Shown here one piece after another: positions 7,288 to 15,626 of a stretch of DNA of 41,020 nt. Within the stretch, counting starts at the first letter, position 1; every line of letters starts with the position of its first letter. The DNA comes from an uncultured Prevotellaceae bacterium (GTDB lineage Bacteria; Bacteroidota; Bacteroidia; Bacteroidales; Bacteroidaceae), in contig CACYQO010000029.1 of assembly GCA_902776545.1 (NCBI GenBank), positions 1 to 41,020 on the forward strand, in the 5' to 3' direction. The notes under the pieces were generated by a model, which did no database searches, was not told the DNA's origin, and worked only from the letters and a program-made list of their open reading frames with translations. Made by a program: the position numbers and the translations under genes.

Positions 7288-7692
7288 ATGAACACACTCA
7301 GATTGGAAAACATCAATCTGCACTCATCTTACTTCGTGCCGAGTGGGGCATACCAGTTCTGCATTAACGTTGAGGGTGACGGGCGTTCGCCTGGCGACAG
7401 GAAGTTACGGCAGACCATCTTCACCATCATTGAAGAGTTCTTTACGGCCAATGGTAGTGATGCGATGCTATACCTCTGTGAAACTGGCGACGAGAAGGAG
7501 GGCCTGCGCAACCGTCTCTTCATCCATTGGTTCAACATCTACGAACACCGTGACCGCTACATTATCCGCACGGCGGAGGGTATGCTTGACGGTGTGCAGA
7601 ACTTCACCGCTCTGTTCTCCCGTAAGGACAACCCACGTCTGGAGGAACTGCTCTCAGAATTCGAAGAGACCATTGCCATAGTCTTCGACTAA
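7288..7692 (+). CDS. DUF6169-like protein
   Basis: A 134-aa soluble protein. Order of features: short N-terminal strands, a helix (RQTIFTIIEEFFTANG), the strand-loop AMLYLCETGDEKEGLRNRLF, then FIHWFNIYEHRDRYIIRTAE and a C-terminal helix rich in Glu. The spacing of these blocks matches my recollection of the DUF6169 family, Bacteroidetes proteins of unknown function. It follows the 48-aa gene in one transcript and ends before a strong terminator. The two-gene unit is framed by duplicated terminator+promoter blocks and precedes a restriction enzyme gene. Confidence 0.6.
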   Translation: MNTLRLENINLHSSYFVPSGAYQFCINVEGDGRSPGDRKLRQTIFTIIEEFFTANGSDAMLYLCETGDEKEGLRNRLFIHWFNIYEHRDRYIIRTAEGMLDGVQNFTALFSRKDNPRLEELLSEFEETIAIVFD

Positions 7693-7717
7693 GAAACAAA
7701 ACACATTATAATTGTCA

Positions 7718-7746
7718 GGCTCAGGAGCAATCCTGGGCCTTTTTTG
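7718..7746 (+). terminator. Terminator of the 48-aa/DUF6169 unit
   Basis: AGGCTCAGGA, loop GCAA, TCCTGGGCCT, then a T-run: a 10-bp stem with one G-T pair. It sits 25 bases after the stop and is part of the duplicated block. Confidence 0.75.
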
Positions 7747-7798
7747 ATAGAAATTACAGAAAACGTTTTGTCGTTCCGAATATTCTTCGTATCTTTGC
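7718..7798 (+). repeat. Terminator+promoter block, copy 2
   Basis: Second copy of the block at 6990-7071. The promoter boxes are TTTG (7767-7770), 19 bases, TATCTTTG (7790-7797). It drives the type IIL restriction enzyme, with a leader of about 70 bases. Confidence 0.8.
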
Positions 7799-7871
7799 CC
7801 TCGGTTCGGGGAGAAATCCGGACTAACAAAGAAGCATTTGCTATTATTTCGCGTTGAACCAAAATCGGACG

Positions 7872-10784
7872 ATGAAGACAGATAAACAGATAGCAGTCGC
7901 TGCCGCAGAATTCGCAGAGCGATGGAAAGATAGAGGATATGAAAAAGGAGACAGCCAACCTTTCTGGTTGGAACTGCTTTCTCAGGTCTATGGCGTAGAG
8001 AACTCGTTTGACTTTATCCGTTTTGAAGAGCAGGTAAAGATTGACAATACCAACTTTATCGACGGTCATATTGATTCCACCAAGGTTATCATCGAACAGA
8101 AATCGATTGATAAGGATCTTCGAGCACCTGTCACGCAAAGCGACGGTCTGCGTCTGACTCCATTCCAACAAGGTAAGCGTTACTCTGCAGAACTTCCATA
8201 TTCGCAGCGCCCCAGATGGATTGTGACATGCAACTTCCGGGAGTTTCTGGTATATGACATGGAACAGCCCAACCGTGAGCCAGAGAGTATCTTGTTGAAG
8301 AATCTCGACAAGGAATATTACCGCTTGATGTTCCTCGTTGATGACAAGAACGAACATCTATCGAAGGAAATGGTAGTTTCCATGCAGGCTGGCGAAATTG
8401 TGGGTAAAATTTACGAAGCTCTATTGAAACAGTACGATGATAACTCTCCAGAGGCCTTACGTTGGCTCAATATCCTTTGTGTCCGTATCGTATTCTGCCT
8501 GTATGCTGAGGATGCGGGTGTGTTTAGTCACGACCAGTTCCACGACTTTTTGGTTCGCTATGATGCTGAGGATTTGCGCCGTGCTTTGAGAGACTTGTTT
8601 GAGGTGCTGAATACACCGCAAGATAAACGAAGTAGATATCTGAAAGATGACTTAAAGGCATTCCCTTATACAAATGGTGGGCTATTCGAAGAAGTAATAG
8701 AGATTCCGCAGTTTACAGAGGATTTGAAACAGACCCTGCTTCAGAATGCCTCATTAGACTTCGATTGGAGCGAAATTTCGCCGACCATATTTGGTGCTGT
8801 ATTTGAGAGTACGCTGAATCCTGAGACGCGTCGTAGTGGTGGTATGCACTACACCAGCATTGAGAATATCCACAAGGTCATCGATCCGCTGTTTCTAAAT
8901 GATCTGCGTTGCGAATTAGACGAAATCTTAGAGGAGAAAGTTGAAAAACAGCGCAAGCGAAGACTGAGTGAGTATCAGATGAAACTCTCTTCTTTGACAT
9001 TCCTCGACCCAGCCTGCGGTAGCGGCAACTTCTTGACCGAGACTTATCTTTCGCTGCGCCGACTGGAAAACGAAGTCATTCGCGAGATGTATCATGGCCA
9101 GACGTTCATTGGCTTTGAGGAAATAAACCCTGTGAAGGTCAGCATCCAGCAGTTCTACGGAATCGAGATTAACGATTTCGCAGTAACTGTAGCCACCACA
9201 GCTCTTTGGATTTCCGAGGCGCAGATGCTGACAGAGACAGAGAAGATTATCCGTCGTGACATCGACTTCCTGCCGCTGAAGCCTTATCATAACATTCGCG
9301 AGGGCAATGCGCTGAGAATGGAGTGGGATATATGGGAGATACCATCAAATCATCCAACTATTTTTGCAAAGAACACTTATATTATTCCTGATGAGAAAGG
9401 TCTATTAGCAAGTGAGCCTGTAGTATATGAAGACATCAACTTGGTTACCGCCGACCAACACATCGGACCAAAGCCACCGACAAGGGTTGGGGTGCATTAC
9501 GATTTTATCATGGGCAATCCCCCATTCGTTGGAGCCCGCCAGATGTCCACTATACAAAAAGAGGATATGCTCCATGTTTTTGGGCACAAATGGAAGAATG
9601 TGGGAAATATGGACTACGTCTGTTGCTGGTACAAGAAAGCTGCGAATCTAATGCGCAATAGCATAGATACTCATGCTGCCTTCGTCAGTACTAACAGCAT
9701 CTGTCAGGGAGAGCAGGTTGCATCCCTGTGGGAAAATCTGTTTGAAGGTGGAATCAATATCAATTTTGCTCACCGTACCTTCCGCTGGGACAGCGAAGCT
9801 ACTTTGAAGGCTCACGTTCATTGCGTCATTGTAGGCTTCTCCTACGACATCGAAACAGAGAAAATTCTTTTTGACAACGAAAAGAAAAAACAGGTTGCAC
9901 ATATCAACGCTTATCTGACAGAAGGTCCGAATGTGTTCATTTCCAAACGTAATACACCACTGTGTGACGTTTCACCAATGAACTATGGAAGCTTTGCCCT
10001 TGATGACGGCAATTTTACTATCAGTATAGCCGAGCATGATGAACTGTTAAGTCGCGACCCGTTGATAGAACAATTTCTTCGTCCGTTCATTGGAGCACAG
10101 GAAATGCTCTATGCTATTAAGCGATGGTGTATCTGGCTAAAAGATGTACCGTTGAGCGTATATGCGAAGAATATCATTATACGAGAGAAGGTAGAGCGTG
10201 TACAGCAATGGCGAATGGCAAGTAATAGAAAGAACACCGTGTTGCTCGCAGATACTCCTATGCTATTTGCCGAAATCCGTCAGCCGGAGAGCAAGTACCT
10301 CGCCGTACCAACAGTATGCTCAGAAAAACGTCGTTATATCCCAATGGTATACCTCACGCCTGACGTTATCGCATCCAACCAAATTTATGTCGTTCCCAAT
10401 GCCACCCTCTATCACTTTGGAGTGATGCAGTCTAATGTCCACATGGCATGGATGCGTGCAGTTTGTGGTCGTCTTGAAATGCGTTACCGCTATTCCAACA
10501 GTGTTGTCTATAACAATTTTCCGTGGCCACAGCCGACAGAAGAACAACGGATGAAGATAGAACATACTGCTCAGGCTATAATCACAGCACGCGAGAATAA
10601 CGGCGATGTATGTTTAGCTGAGTTGTATGATGAGGCATTTATGCCCGTAGAACTTCGTCGCGCCCATCAGCAGAACGACCGTGCTGTGATGGAGGCTTAT
10701 GGGTTCCCGGTTAAGTCTTCATTTACAGAGAGCCAATGTGTGGCTGAACTCTTCAAACTATACCAAGAAATGACAAGAGAATAA
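7872..10784 (+). CDS. MmeI-like type IIL restriction-modification enzyme
   Basis: A 970-aa single-chain enzyme that should cut DNA near its target and methylate adenine in the target, combining nuclease, methyltransferase and specificity parts. Nuclease motif: D64, then E75-Q-K77 (IDGHIDSTKVIIEQK), the D-x10-ExK form of the MmeI family. Helical spacer about 150-330. SAM-binding motif I DPACGSGNF at 379-387. Catalytic motif IV NPPF at 549-552, which indicates N6-adenine methylation. Target recognition and C-terminal region about 650-970, with YNNFPWP at 880-886. Length is close to MmeI (919 aa). A TTG start six codons earlier is possible; I prefer the ATG. All key motifs are present, so it is probably active. 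It shares a transcript with the Mrr-like gene 4 bases downstream. Its target cannot be read from the sequence. Confidence 0.9.
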   Translation: MKTDKQIAVAAAEFAERWKDRGYEKGDSQPFWLELLSQVYGVENSFDFIRFEEQVKIDNTNFIDGHIDSTKVIIEQKSIDKDLRAPVTQSDGLRLTPFQQGKRYSAELPYSQRPRWIVTCNFREFLVYDMEQPNREPESILLKNLDKEYYRLMFLVDDKNEHLSKEMVVSMQAGEIVGKIYEALLKQYDDNSPEALRWLNILCVRIVFCLYAEDAGVFSHDQFHDFLVRYDAEDLRRALRDLFEVLNTPQDKRSRYLKDDLKAFPYTNGGLFEEVIEIPQFTEDLKQTLLQNASLDFDWSEISPTIFGAVFESTLNPETRRSGGMHYTSIENIHKVIDPLFLNDLRCELDEILEEKVEKQRKRRLSEYQMKLSSLTFLDPACGSGNFLTETYLSLRRLENEVIREMYHGQTFIGFEEINPVKVSIQQFYGIEINDFAVTVATTALWISEAQMLTETEKIIRRDIDFLPLKPYHNIREGNALRMEWDIWEIPSNHPTIFAKNTYIIPDEKGLLASEPVVYEDINLVTADQHIGPKPPTRVGVHYDFIMGNPPFVGARQMSTIQKEDMLHVFGHKWKNVGNMDYVCCWYKKAANLMRNSIDTHAAFVSTNSICQGEQVASLWENLFEGGININFAHRTFRWDSEATLKAHVHCVIVGFSYDIETEKILFDNEKKKQVAHINAYLTEGPNVFISKRNTPLCDVSPMNYGSFALDDGNFTISIAEHDELLSRDPLIEQFLRPFIGAQEMLYAIKRWCIWLKDVPLSVYAKNIIIREKVERVQQWRMASNRKNTVLLADTPMLFAEIRQPESKYLAVPTVCSEKRRYIPMVYLTPDVIASNQIYVVPNATLYHFGVMQSNVHMAWMRAVCGRLEMRYRYSNSVVYNNFPWPQPTEEQRMKIEHTAQAIITARENNGDVCLAELYDEAFMPVELRRAHQQNDRAVMEAYGFPVKSSFTESQCVAELFKLYQEMTRE

Positions 10785-10788
10785 CGAT

Positions 10789-11688
10789 ATGGCAAAAGAC
10801 AAATTCAGCAGGACTAAAGCCTGTGCAACAAAGACGCTGTACGCGGTGATGAAAGAGATGAGCCGTCGTGGTGGCAGTATGCCGGCGAAGGATCTCTATC
10901 CGTTTGTGAATGAGAATGTGGAACTGACGGATTGGGAAAAGGAACCGGCTGGTAAGATGCAATATATCCGATGGACTAATAGCTTTCAGTTCTATTCCAT
11001 CGACTATCAGAAGGCTGGCTTCATCGTAAAGAAGAGCGGCAACTGGTATCTGACGCCTGAAGGTGAGGCTGCATTGAAGAAGACTCCTGAGGCGGTGATG
11101 AATATTGCCAATGATGCTTATCATGCGTGGAAGAAGGCACGCGATATAGAGGATAATCCTGATGAGGAGCCTACGGACAATACGGCTGAATCTGACAACT
11201 CCATGAAGTTAGAGCAATTGGAGTCGGATGCCCGTGAAGGCATCAAGGCATTCATTGCTTCCAAAGATCCGTATGAATTTCAGGATATGGTGGCAGCGCT
11301 GTTGCGAGCTATGGATTATCATACGCCGTTTATCGCTCCAAAAGGCAAGGACGGAGGAATTGACATCATTGCTTACTTGGATCCGCTTGGTGCCAAGACA
11401 CCTCGTATCAAGGTACAGGTAAAGCATAAGCCGGAGACTTCTATTGGTGCCTCTGAGGTACGTGCTTTGTCTGGTGTATTGAAGGCTGGCGACATCGCGT
11501 TGTTTGTCACAAGTGGCACATATTCGGCAGATGCCAGGAATGCCGCTTCTGGCAATGATAAGTTTATCCGCCTTATCGATGGCAATGACTTCATCGAGAT
11601 GTGGCAGGAATACTACGATAAGATGTCCGATGATGACAAGAACATGTTGCCCCTAAAACGCATCTCGTTCTTAGGGAATAACGAATAG
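10789..11688 (+). CDS. mrr: Mrr-type restriction endonuclease
   Basis: A 299-aa protein. Residues 1-100 form the Mrr N-terminal winged helix (MPAKDLYPFVNENVELTDWE), 120-150 is an acidic linker, and 155-285 is the Mrr catalytic domain. The catalytic core reads GKDGGIDIIA (D192) followed by VQVKHK (Q210-V-K212), the PD-(D/E)XK variant with Gln in place of Glu that is usual in this family. YEFQDMVAALLRAMDYH at 162-178 is the helix before it. The family cuts modified or foreign DNA in the cytoplasm. It starts 4 bases after the type IIL gene, so the two are co-transcribed. Mrr proteins often target methylated DNA, so the neighbour's own methylation must presumably escape it. Confidence 0.9.
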   Translation: MAKDKFSRTKACATKTLYAVMKEMSRRGGSMPAKDLYPFVNENVELTDWEKEPAGKMQYIRWTNSFQFYSIDYQKAGFIVKKSGNWYLTPEGEAALKKTPEAVMNIANDAYHAWKKARDIEDNPDEEPTDNTAESDNSMKLEQLESDAREGIKAFIASKDPYEFQDMVAALLRAMDYHTPFIAPKGKDGGIDIIAYLDPLGAKTPRIKVQVKHKPETSIGASEVRALSGVLKAGDIALFVTSGTYSADARNAASGNDKFIRLIDGNDFIEMWQEYYDKMSDDDKNMLPLKRISFLGNNE

Positions 11689-11718
11689 GCTATATTCAAA
11701 TATTCATTATTTAGTAAA

Positions 11719-11744
11719 AACCCACGGGCATGTTCCCGTGGGTT
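11719..11744. terminator. Terminator between convergent genes
   Basis: AACCCACGGG, six-base loop, CCCGTGGGTT: a perfect 10-bp stem. The T-run is on the minus strand, so it fits best the leftward 47-aa gene, but it can also stop the rightward Mrr transcript. Confidence 0.75.
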
Positions 11745-11786
11745 CATGAAACAGGGCTGGCTCCATTGCGCCCTTGAACCGATGCC

Positions 11787-11930
11787 TCAGTGGGAATAGT
11801 AATTATACCCTATAAGTCCACCACCGATACTTGCTACGCGGTTGAATGGTTCCAACTGTTTCATTGTGAAACGGACTACGGTAACGATGCTCATGAGCAC
11901 CTGCTTTACCAATGATTTTACTTTTGCCAT
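11787..11930 (-). CDS. Small protein, 47 aa
   Basis: Starts MAKVKSLVKQVLMSIVTVVR and ends GGGLIGYNYYSH. It has a basic start, one amphipathic or weakly hydrophobic helix and a Gly-rich tail. It has its own promoter (11981-11988) with a leader of about 45 bases and a terminator at 11719-11744, so it is a complete single-gene unit. I recognise no family. The helix could bind the membrane. Short single-gene units like this are common in Bacteroidales and often missed. Confidence 0.55.
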   Translation of the reverse strand: MAKVKSLVKQVLMSIVTVVRFTMKQLEPFNRVASIGGGLIGYNYYSH

Positions 11931-11980
11931 AACTTCTGATTTTTAAATGTTAATACTTTCGTTGTTTAAATTTTCTGATG

Positions 11981-12015
11981 CAAAGTTATGACGTTTTGGA
12001 GCAAGAAACAACAAA
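11981..12015 (-). promoter_or_regulatory. Promoter of the 47-aa gene
   Basis: Minus strand TAACTTTG (11981-11988). A TTTG lies at 12012-12015, 23 bases upstream, and a TTG at 12008-12010 gives 19. The -7 box is exact and the -33 box is ambiguous. Confidence 0.6.
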
Positions 12016-12058
12016 ATCTCTGTTTTTCGCCTCAGTTATATGCGGCGGATATATGATT

Positions 12059-12099
12059 TCTGCGACAGATAAGGCGCACTTTGCCATAACTGTCGCAGA
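12059..12099. repeat. Inverted repeat upstream of the 47-aa promoter
   Basis: TCTGCGACAG (12059-12068) and CTGTCGCAGA (12090-12099) are perfect complements around a 21-base loop that holds a smaller GGC/GCC pair. It may be an operator or a terminator for the relic to its right. Confidence 0.5.
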
Positions 12100-12109
12100 G
12101 ACGAGGTAC

Positions 12110-12255
12110 TTATCCTTTATTATTTAGCCTGACGAAGCCCCAACCGTATTCGCGGTTATGCTTGTCGCGGGGATAGACAAAGTCCTCGCGTGATGAGACT
12201 GCCATGCTCCTGCAATGTCAGCAGGATGGCTTCCTCGCTGTGATAGATGCTATCG
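12110..12255 (-). pseudogene. 3' fragment of an unknown gene with a frameshift
   Basis: Directly after the DUF418 stop the minus strand reads SDSIYHSEEAILLTLQEHGS, and after a frame change continues with EDFVYPRDKHNREYGWGFVR to a stop at 12110-12112. Both parts have protein-like codon use, but neither has a start of its own. It looks like the C-terminal end of a decayed gene. I cannot name the family. Confidence 0.4.
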
Positions 12256-12256
12256 C

Positions 12257-13384
12257 TTAATAAATCCACGTCAGTTTTCGCCAAAGCCCCTCTAACGGTC
12301 CGCGAGGATGGCTGCTAAACCAATAACGGGCGAAGAGATACTGGCAAACGACCATTCCGCATCCAACCATGACGGCGTAGGTGATGCCTAAAAGATGGTA
12401 ACAGGCGAGACCATAGCCGCAGAAGATGGCGCAGCCGATGATGGACTGGAGCAGATAGTTGGTGAGGCTCATACGTCCGAAGATGCATAGATGATGGAGC
12501 ACCCGGCGAACGCCCTCGAAAGCATACCAGGCAGAGACTATTGCAGAGACGATCATCAGCAGGATGATGAGGTTGTAGATGGGTTTAAGCCATGAATCTA
12601 ATGCACCGAAATTCACGAAACTCAACGCAATAACCATGATGACCGAACAGATGAGGATGTTATGCCATATCTTCAGATTGCGCCCCTCGTTGTAAAACAG
12701 CCTTTGCCGTCCTAACTGCATACCGAGGATGAAGAGGCAGAGCAACTGCGTCAGTCGTCCGCTGAAGATATTGAACCGGAAGTTCACCTCAAAGCCGTAT
12801 CGTAGGTTGGTAAGTGTGTTCTCCCAAAACGTACCATGTTCATGTGCGCTGTTGATCTTCCCATACAGCTCCCACATGGTGCTGTTGTCGATGGTGGTAC
12901 CCGTCAGCAGACAATAAAGCTCTACGGGCTGGATGGCCAGCAGGGCGATGATGCACCACACCCACTTCGACGGCAGATAGCTGATGGGGATGAGCAGCAG
13001 GCCGTAACACGCATAGAGCATCAGGATGTCACCATCATAAAAAGCCACATTGATGATGCCGAACATGAACAGCAGGCACATACGCCAGGCAAAGCGCAGG
13101 GAGAAGTTCTTGCCTTTCTGCTGCTGGTTGTCGTTCATGATGAAGAAACTCAGTCCGAAGAGCATAGCAAAGATGCCGTACATCTTGCCTGAGAGCAGCC
13201 AGGCCAGCACGTCGGCTACCGTCTGGTCACTCGCCAGCGGATGGACTATCGGCTCCTGGGTGAAGATGTTGAAGTGCTCTACAGAGTGATATAGGATGAT
13301 GCCGGCCACAGCGATACCTCTGAGGGCATCGGCCACATCGATTCGGGTGTTGGGTAAATTGCGGGTTTTATACATCATATTCAT
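12257..13384 (-). CDS. DUF418-type membrane protein
   Basis: A 375-aa integral inner-membrane protein with about nine hydrophobic segments. The N-terminal RIDVADALRGIAVAGIILYH and the C-terminal block MSLTNYLLQSIIG … YWFSSHPRGPLEGLWRKLTW are the signature ends of the DUF418 (YeiB-like) family, related in topology to membrane acyltransferases. The substrate is unknown, and length is normal for the family. ATGs at codons 1, 3 and 4 are all possible. It lies downstream of the GNAT gene on the same strand, 48 bases away, and probably shares its promoter. Confidence 0.85.
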   Translation of the reverse strand: MNMMYKTRNLPNTRIDVADALRGIAVAGIILYHSVEHFNIFTQEPIVHPLASDQTVADVLAWLLSGKMYGIFAMLFGLSFFIMNDNQQQKGKNFSLRFAWRMCLLFMFGIINVAFYDGDILMLYACYGLLLIPISYLPSKWVWCIIALLAIQPVELYCLLTGTTIDNSTMWELYGKINSAHEHGTFWENTLTNLRYGFEVNFRFNIFSGRLTQLLCLFILGMQLGRQRLFYNEGRNLKIWHNILICSVIMVIALSFVNFGALDSWLKPIYNLIILLMIVSAIVSAWYAFEGVRRVLHHLCIFGRMSLTNYLLQSIIGCAIFCGYGLACYHLLGITYAVMVGCGMVVCQYLFARYWFSSHPRGPLEGLWRKLTWIY

Positions 13385-13432
13385 ATCGTTTTTATAGTTT
13401 CTTGAAGTTCATCTGGAAATCATCACCATCGG

Positions 13433-13918
13433 TTATACCATTAATTCCATCTCAAAACCTTTCCATTCCTCCCCATCAATCGGATAGGCATCTTCTCCTG
13501 TGATGCGGAAGCCGACGGACTTATAGCATTCGACGGCAGAGGGATTATCACAAAACACACCAAGGGAGATGCGATTGGCGCCTAATTCACGTTGTGCATA
13601 TTCGATGGCGAGGCGCAGCATCTGCTTGCCATAGCCCTTGCCGCGTTTCGAGTCATCCACGATGACGAAGCCGAAGCGCACGAGACTCCTATCCTCCGTC
13701 GGATATCTCAGCAGGATATGTCCGATGATAGTATCTCCCACTACGGCCGTAAGCGGATACACGTTATTGCCCTCGTATTGCTCCGTCATCTCCTCAGGCT
13801 TGGCAGGGAAATCCTTATATCTGTCAGCACTCCAAAGGCGGAAGGCATGCTTGTCCTTGCACCAGGTCAGAATCGTCGGAGCATCGTTGATATTGAATGG
13901 TCGAAGTTTCATCTTCAA
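13433..13918 (-). CDS. GNAT family N-acetyltransferase
   Basis: A 161-aa cytoplasmic acetyltransferase. The acetyl-CoA loop R92-GKGYG-97 follows the strand FGFVIVDD, and the C-terminal ANRISLGVFCDNPSAVECYK with GFRITGE is the usual GNAT motif B region. It resembles RimJ/RimL-type enzymes, whose targets are N-terminal amines or small amines. The substrate is not readable. It has its own promoter and is transcribed away from the LytTR gene. Confidence 0.85.
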   Translation of the reverse strand: MKMKLRPFNINDAPTILTWCKDKHAFRLWSADRYKDFPAKPEEMTEQYEGNNVYPLTAVVGDTIIGHILLRYPTEDRSLVRFGFVIVDDSKRGKGYGKQMLRLAIEYAQRELGANRISLGVFCDNPSAVECYKSVGFRITGEDAYPIDGEEWKGFEMELMV

Positions 13919-13931
13919 TGTTTTAACGCTG

Positions 13932-13963
13932 CAAAATTACGAATTGTTTCCGATATAACCAAA
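13932..13963 (-). promoter_or_regulatory. Promoter of GNAT/DUF418 genes
   Basis: Minus strand TTTG (13960-13963), 20 bases, TAATTTTG (13932-13939). Confidence 0.75.
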
Positions 13964-14012
13964 AATTTGGGATATTCTGCATGGAAATGTGATGAATGTC
14001 ATTTTTATTTCG

Positions 14013-14020
14013 TACTTTTG
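14013..14020 (+). promoter_or_regulatory. Promoter -7 box of the LytTR gene
   Basis: TACTTTTG lies 8 bases before the chosen ATG at 14029, so the message should be leaderless or nearly so. No clear -33 box is seen. Confidence 0.55.
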
Positions 14021-14028
14021 CACCCTGT

Positions 14029-14994
14029 ATGAAGCAGGGACGTATTGAAACGATAACGACGAGAATCATCAGCACCACGTTTATGGTGGTGGCGCTGGCC
14101 GTGTTCAAATCTTTCGGATTGGATGCATGGCAATGGCAGGCCTACGTACATCTGGTTGCTTTGGGTGTGATTGGTTTCTCGATCTGCATGGTGACGGACA
14201 TCGTCCTGAAGTATGTCATCAAGATGCCGAGGTCGTTCAAGAAGGGTGCCGAATACATCATCCGCCGCAACCTCTGGTTCCAGTTCATCAACACGCCGCT
14301 TGTGGCATTAGGCATCTGCCTCTATCGCCACTTCGTGCTGAGCGATGGGGTGGAGGGTAATCAGTTGTCTCTTGTAAATTTCCTCGAAACGCTCGTCATC
14401 ATCGCCTTCTGCTCCTTCGCCATCGGACTCTATTGGCGCTTCAAGTTCCGCAGCAAGTATCTGGCGATTGAACTGGAAGAGACGAGACTGCTGAACGAGG
14501 AATTGAAGAAGATGCAGCAAAAAGCCTCCCCAAGCCCCTCCCAAAGAGGGGATGTCGAGATACATGCGGAAGAATCAGAGGGACAGGTTCATGATACGGA
14601 CAATGTCCTGATTCACGCGACCTGTCCCGCTGATTCTTCTCCCCTCCCGCAGGAGCTAACACTCACTGGCACGACCAACGAATCGGTAACGCTCCAGATG
14701 TCACACCTGTTATTTATTGAGGCCGTTGGCAACTACGTCAAGGTGAGCCATCTGCTCGACGATCAGGTACATACCGACATGATTCGCGCTACTATGAAAC
14801 AGATGGAGGAAACGTTGCAGGGCTATCCGATGATTGTCCGCTGCCATCGTGCCTTCCTGGTCAACCTTGGCCAGGTGGAACAGATTGTCTCACATTCCGG
14901 CTCTACCCAGCTGCTCATCAAGCATTGCCGCGAATCGCTTCCCGTCTCGCGTAGCAACATGTCACAGGTTCGTGCAGCAATCAAGCGGGCATAA
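14029..14994 (+). CDS. Membrane-anchored LytTR transcription regulator
   Basis: A 321-aa protein. Residues 1-150 hold four hydrophobic segments, followed by a coiled helix (about 145-170). A spacer (about 170-215) is partly encoded by a dispersed C/T-rich repeat (SPSPSQRGD). The LytTR DNA-binding domain is about 220-321, with SHLLFIEAVGNYVKVSHL, MIVRCHRAFLVNL and LPVSRS. Such proteins are common in Bacteroidetes and bind promoters directly from the membrane. The signal and targets are unknown. I chose ATG 14029 because an ATG at 13996 would lie upstream of the promoter box. Confidence 0.85.
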   Translation: MKQGRIETITTRIISTTFMVVALAVFKSFGLDAWQWQAYVHLVALGVIGFSICMVTDIVLKYVIKMPRSFKKGAEYIIRRNLWFQFINTPLVALGICLYRHFVLSDGVEGNQLSLVNFLETLVIIAFCSFAIGLYWRFKFRSKYLAIELEETRLLNEELKKMQQKASPSPSQRGDVEIHAEESEGQVHDTDNVLIHATCPADSSPLPQELTLTGTTNESVTLQMSHLLFIEAVGNYVKVSHLLDDQVHTDMIRATMKQMEETLQGYPMIVRCHRAFLVNLGQVEQIVSHSGSTQLLIKHCRESLPVSRSNMSQVRAAIKRA

Positions 14995-15000
14995 AAAGAC

Positions 15001-15025
15001 AGCACCCGTCAACGTGACGGGTGCT
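15001..15025 (-). terminator. Terminator of the sigma operon
   Basis: AGCACCCGTCA, loop ACG, TGACGGGTGCT: a perfect 11-bp stem, followed on the minus strand by GTCTTTTT. The stop codon of the membrane protein gene (15009-15011) lies inside the stem. It can also serve the rightward LytTR gene, which ends 7 bases away. Confidence 0.85.
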
Positions 15026-15623
15026 CAAACTCGCGGAGTTCTTCGAGTCCGCGCTCTATCTCCTGCAGCTGCTGGGCGTGACGGCGGATCTGCCAGAGAC
15101 CGATGCCAAAGGCTATGGCAAAGGTGATCAGCGTGAGACCTATGACGAGCAGCACTCTGCTGACTTCAAACTGATAGCAGGGATTGAAACCAAGCTCAGA
15201 GATGTAGAAAGAGATGAAGCCTGTGGCAACGATGACAATTGTCCAAAGCTTTTCGTTGTGACAAATCTTCTTGTAATTCAATACCAGACTGCTGAGTTCA
15301 TAGCTCTTCTTCCCAGCAAGGTCGAACTTCGACAACAGCAGGAGTTTCCTTATCATTGGTATCAGTCCGATGACCATCAGCCCCTCTACAATCGCAAACG
15401 ATACGGTTCGGATGGGGGTGTTCATATAGACATGGGGGAATACCACACAGATGATCAGGAGATTTACCACGAGGGTATAGAGGTTCTGCCCAATGATAGC
15501 TTCATAGGCCGACTTGGTCTTCTGATGAATCACTTCCTTCACCACGCGAAGGTTCACTATTTCCGTTTCTGCCAGACGCTCATCGAGCTTGTTCCAACTG
15601 GCTTTCAATGCTTCAAGTTCCAT
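15009..15623 (-). CDS. Four-helix membrane protein paired with ECF sigma
   Basis: A 204-aa protein with a cytoplasmic N-terminal helix (MELEALKASWNKLDERLAET), four hydrophobic segments (about 48-67, 72-92, 125-143, 155-175) and a C-terminal charged helix (ARRHAQQLQEIERGLEELRE in approximate form). It follows the sigma gene after a repeat spacer of 46 bases. Position suggests a membrane anti-sigma or sensor, but it lacks a recognisable anti-sigma zinc or ASD motif; similar DUF proteins follow sigma genes across Bacteroidetes. Function is inferred only. Confidence 0.7.
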   Translation of the reverse strand: MELEALKASWNKLDERLAETEIVNLRVVKEVIHQKTKSAYEAIIGQNLYTLVVNLLIICVVFPHVYMNTPIRTVSFAIVEGLMVIGLIPMIRKLLLLSKFDLAGKKSYELSSLVLNYKKICHNEKLWTIVIVATGFISFYISELGFNPCYQFEVSRVLLVIGLTLITFAIAFGIGLWQIRRHAQQLQEIERGLEELREFEHPSR

Positions 15624-15626
15624 AAT

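Noticed and set aside
7689-8357. Leftward 222-codon frame opposite the start of the type IIL gene
   Set aside because: It overlaps the duplicated promoter block and a well-supported rightward gene.
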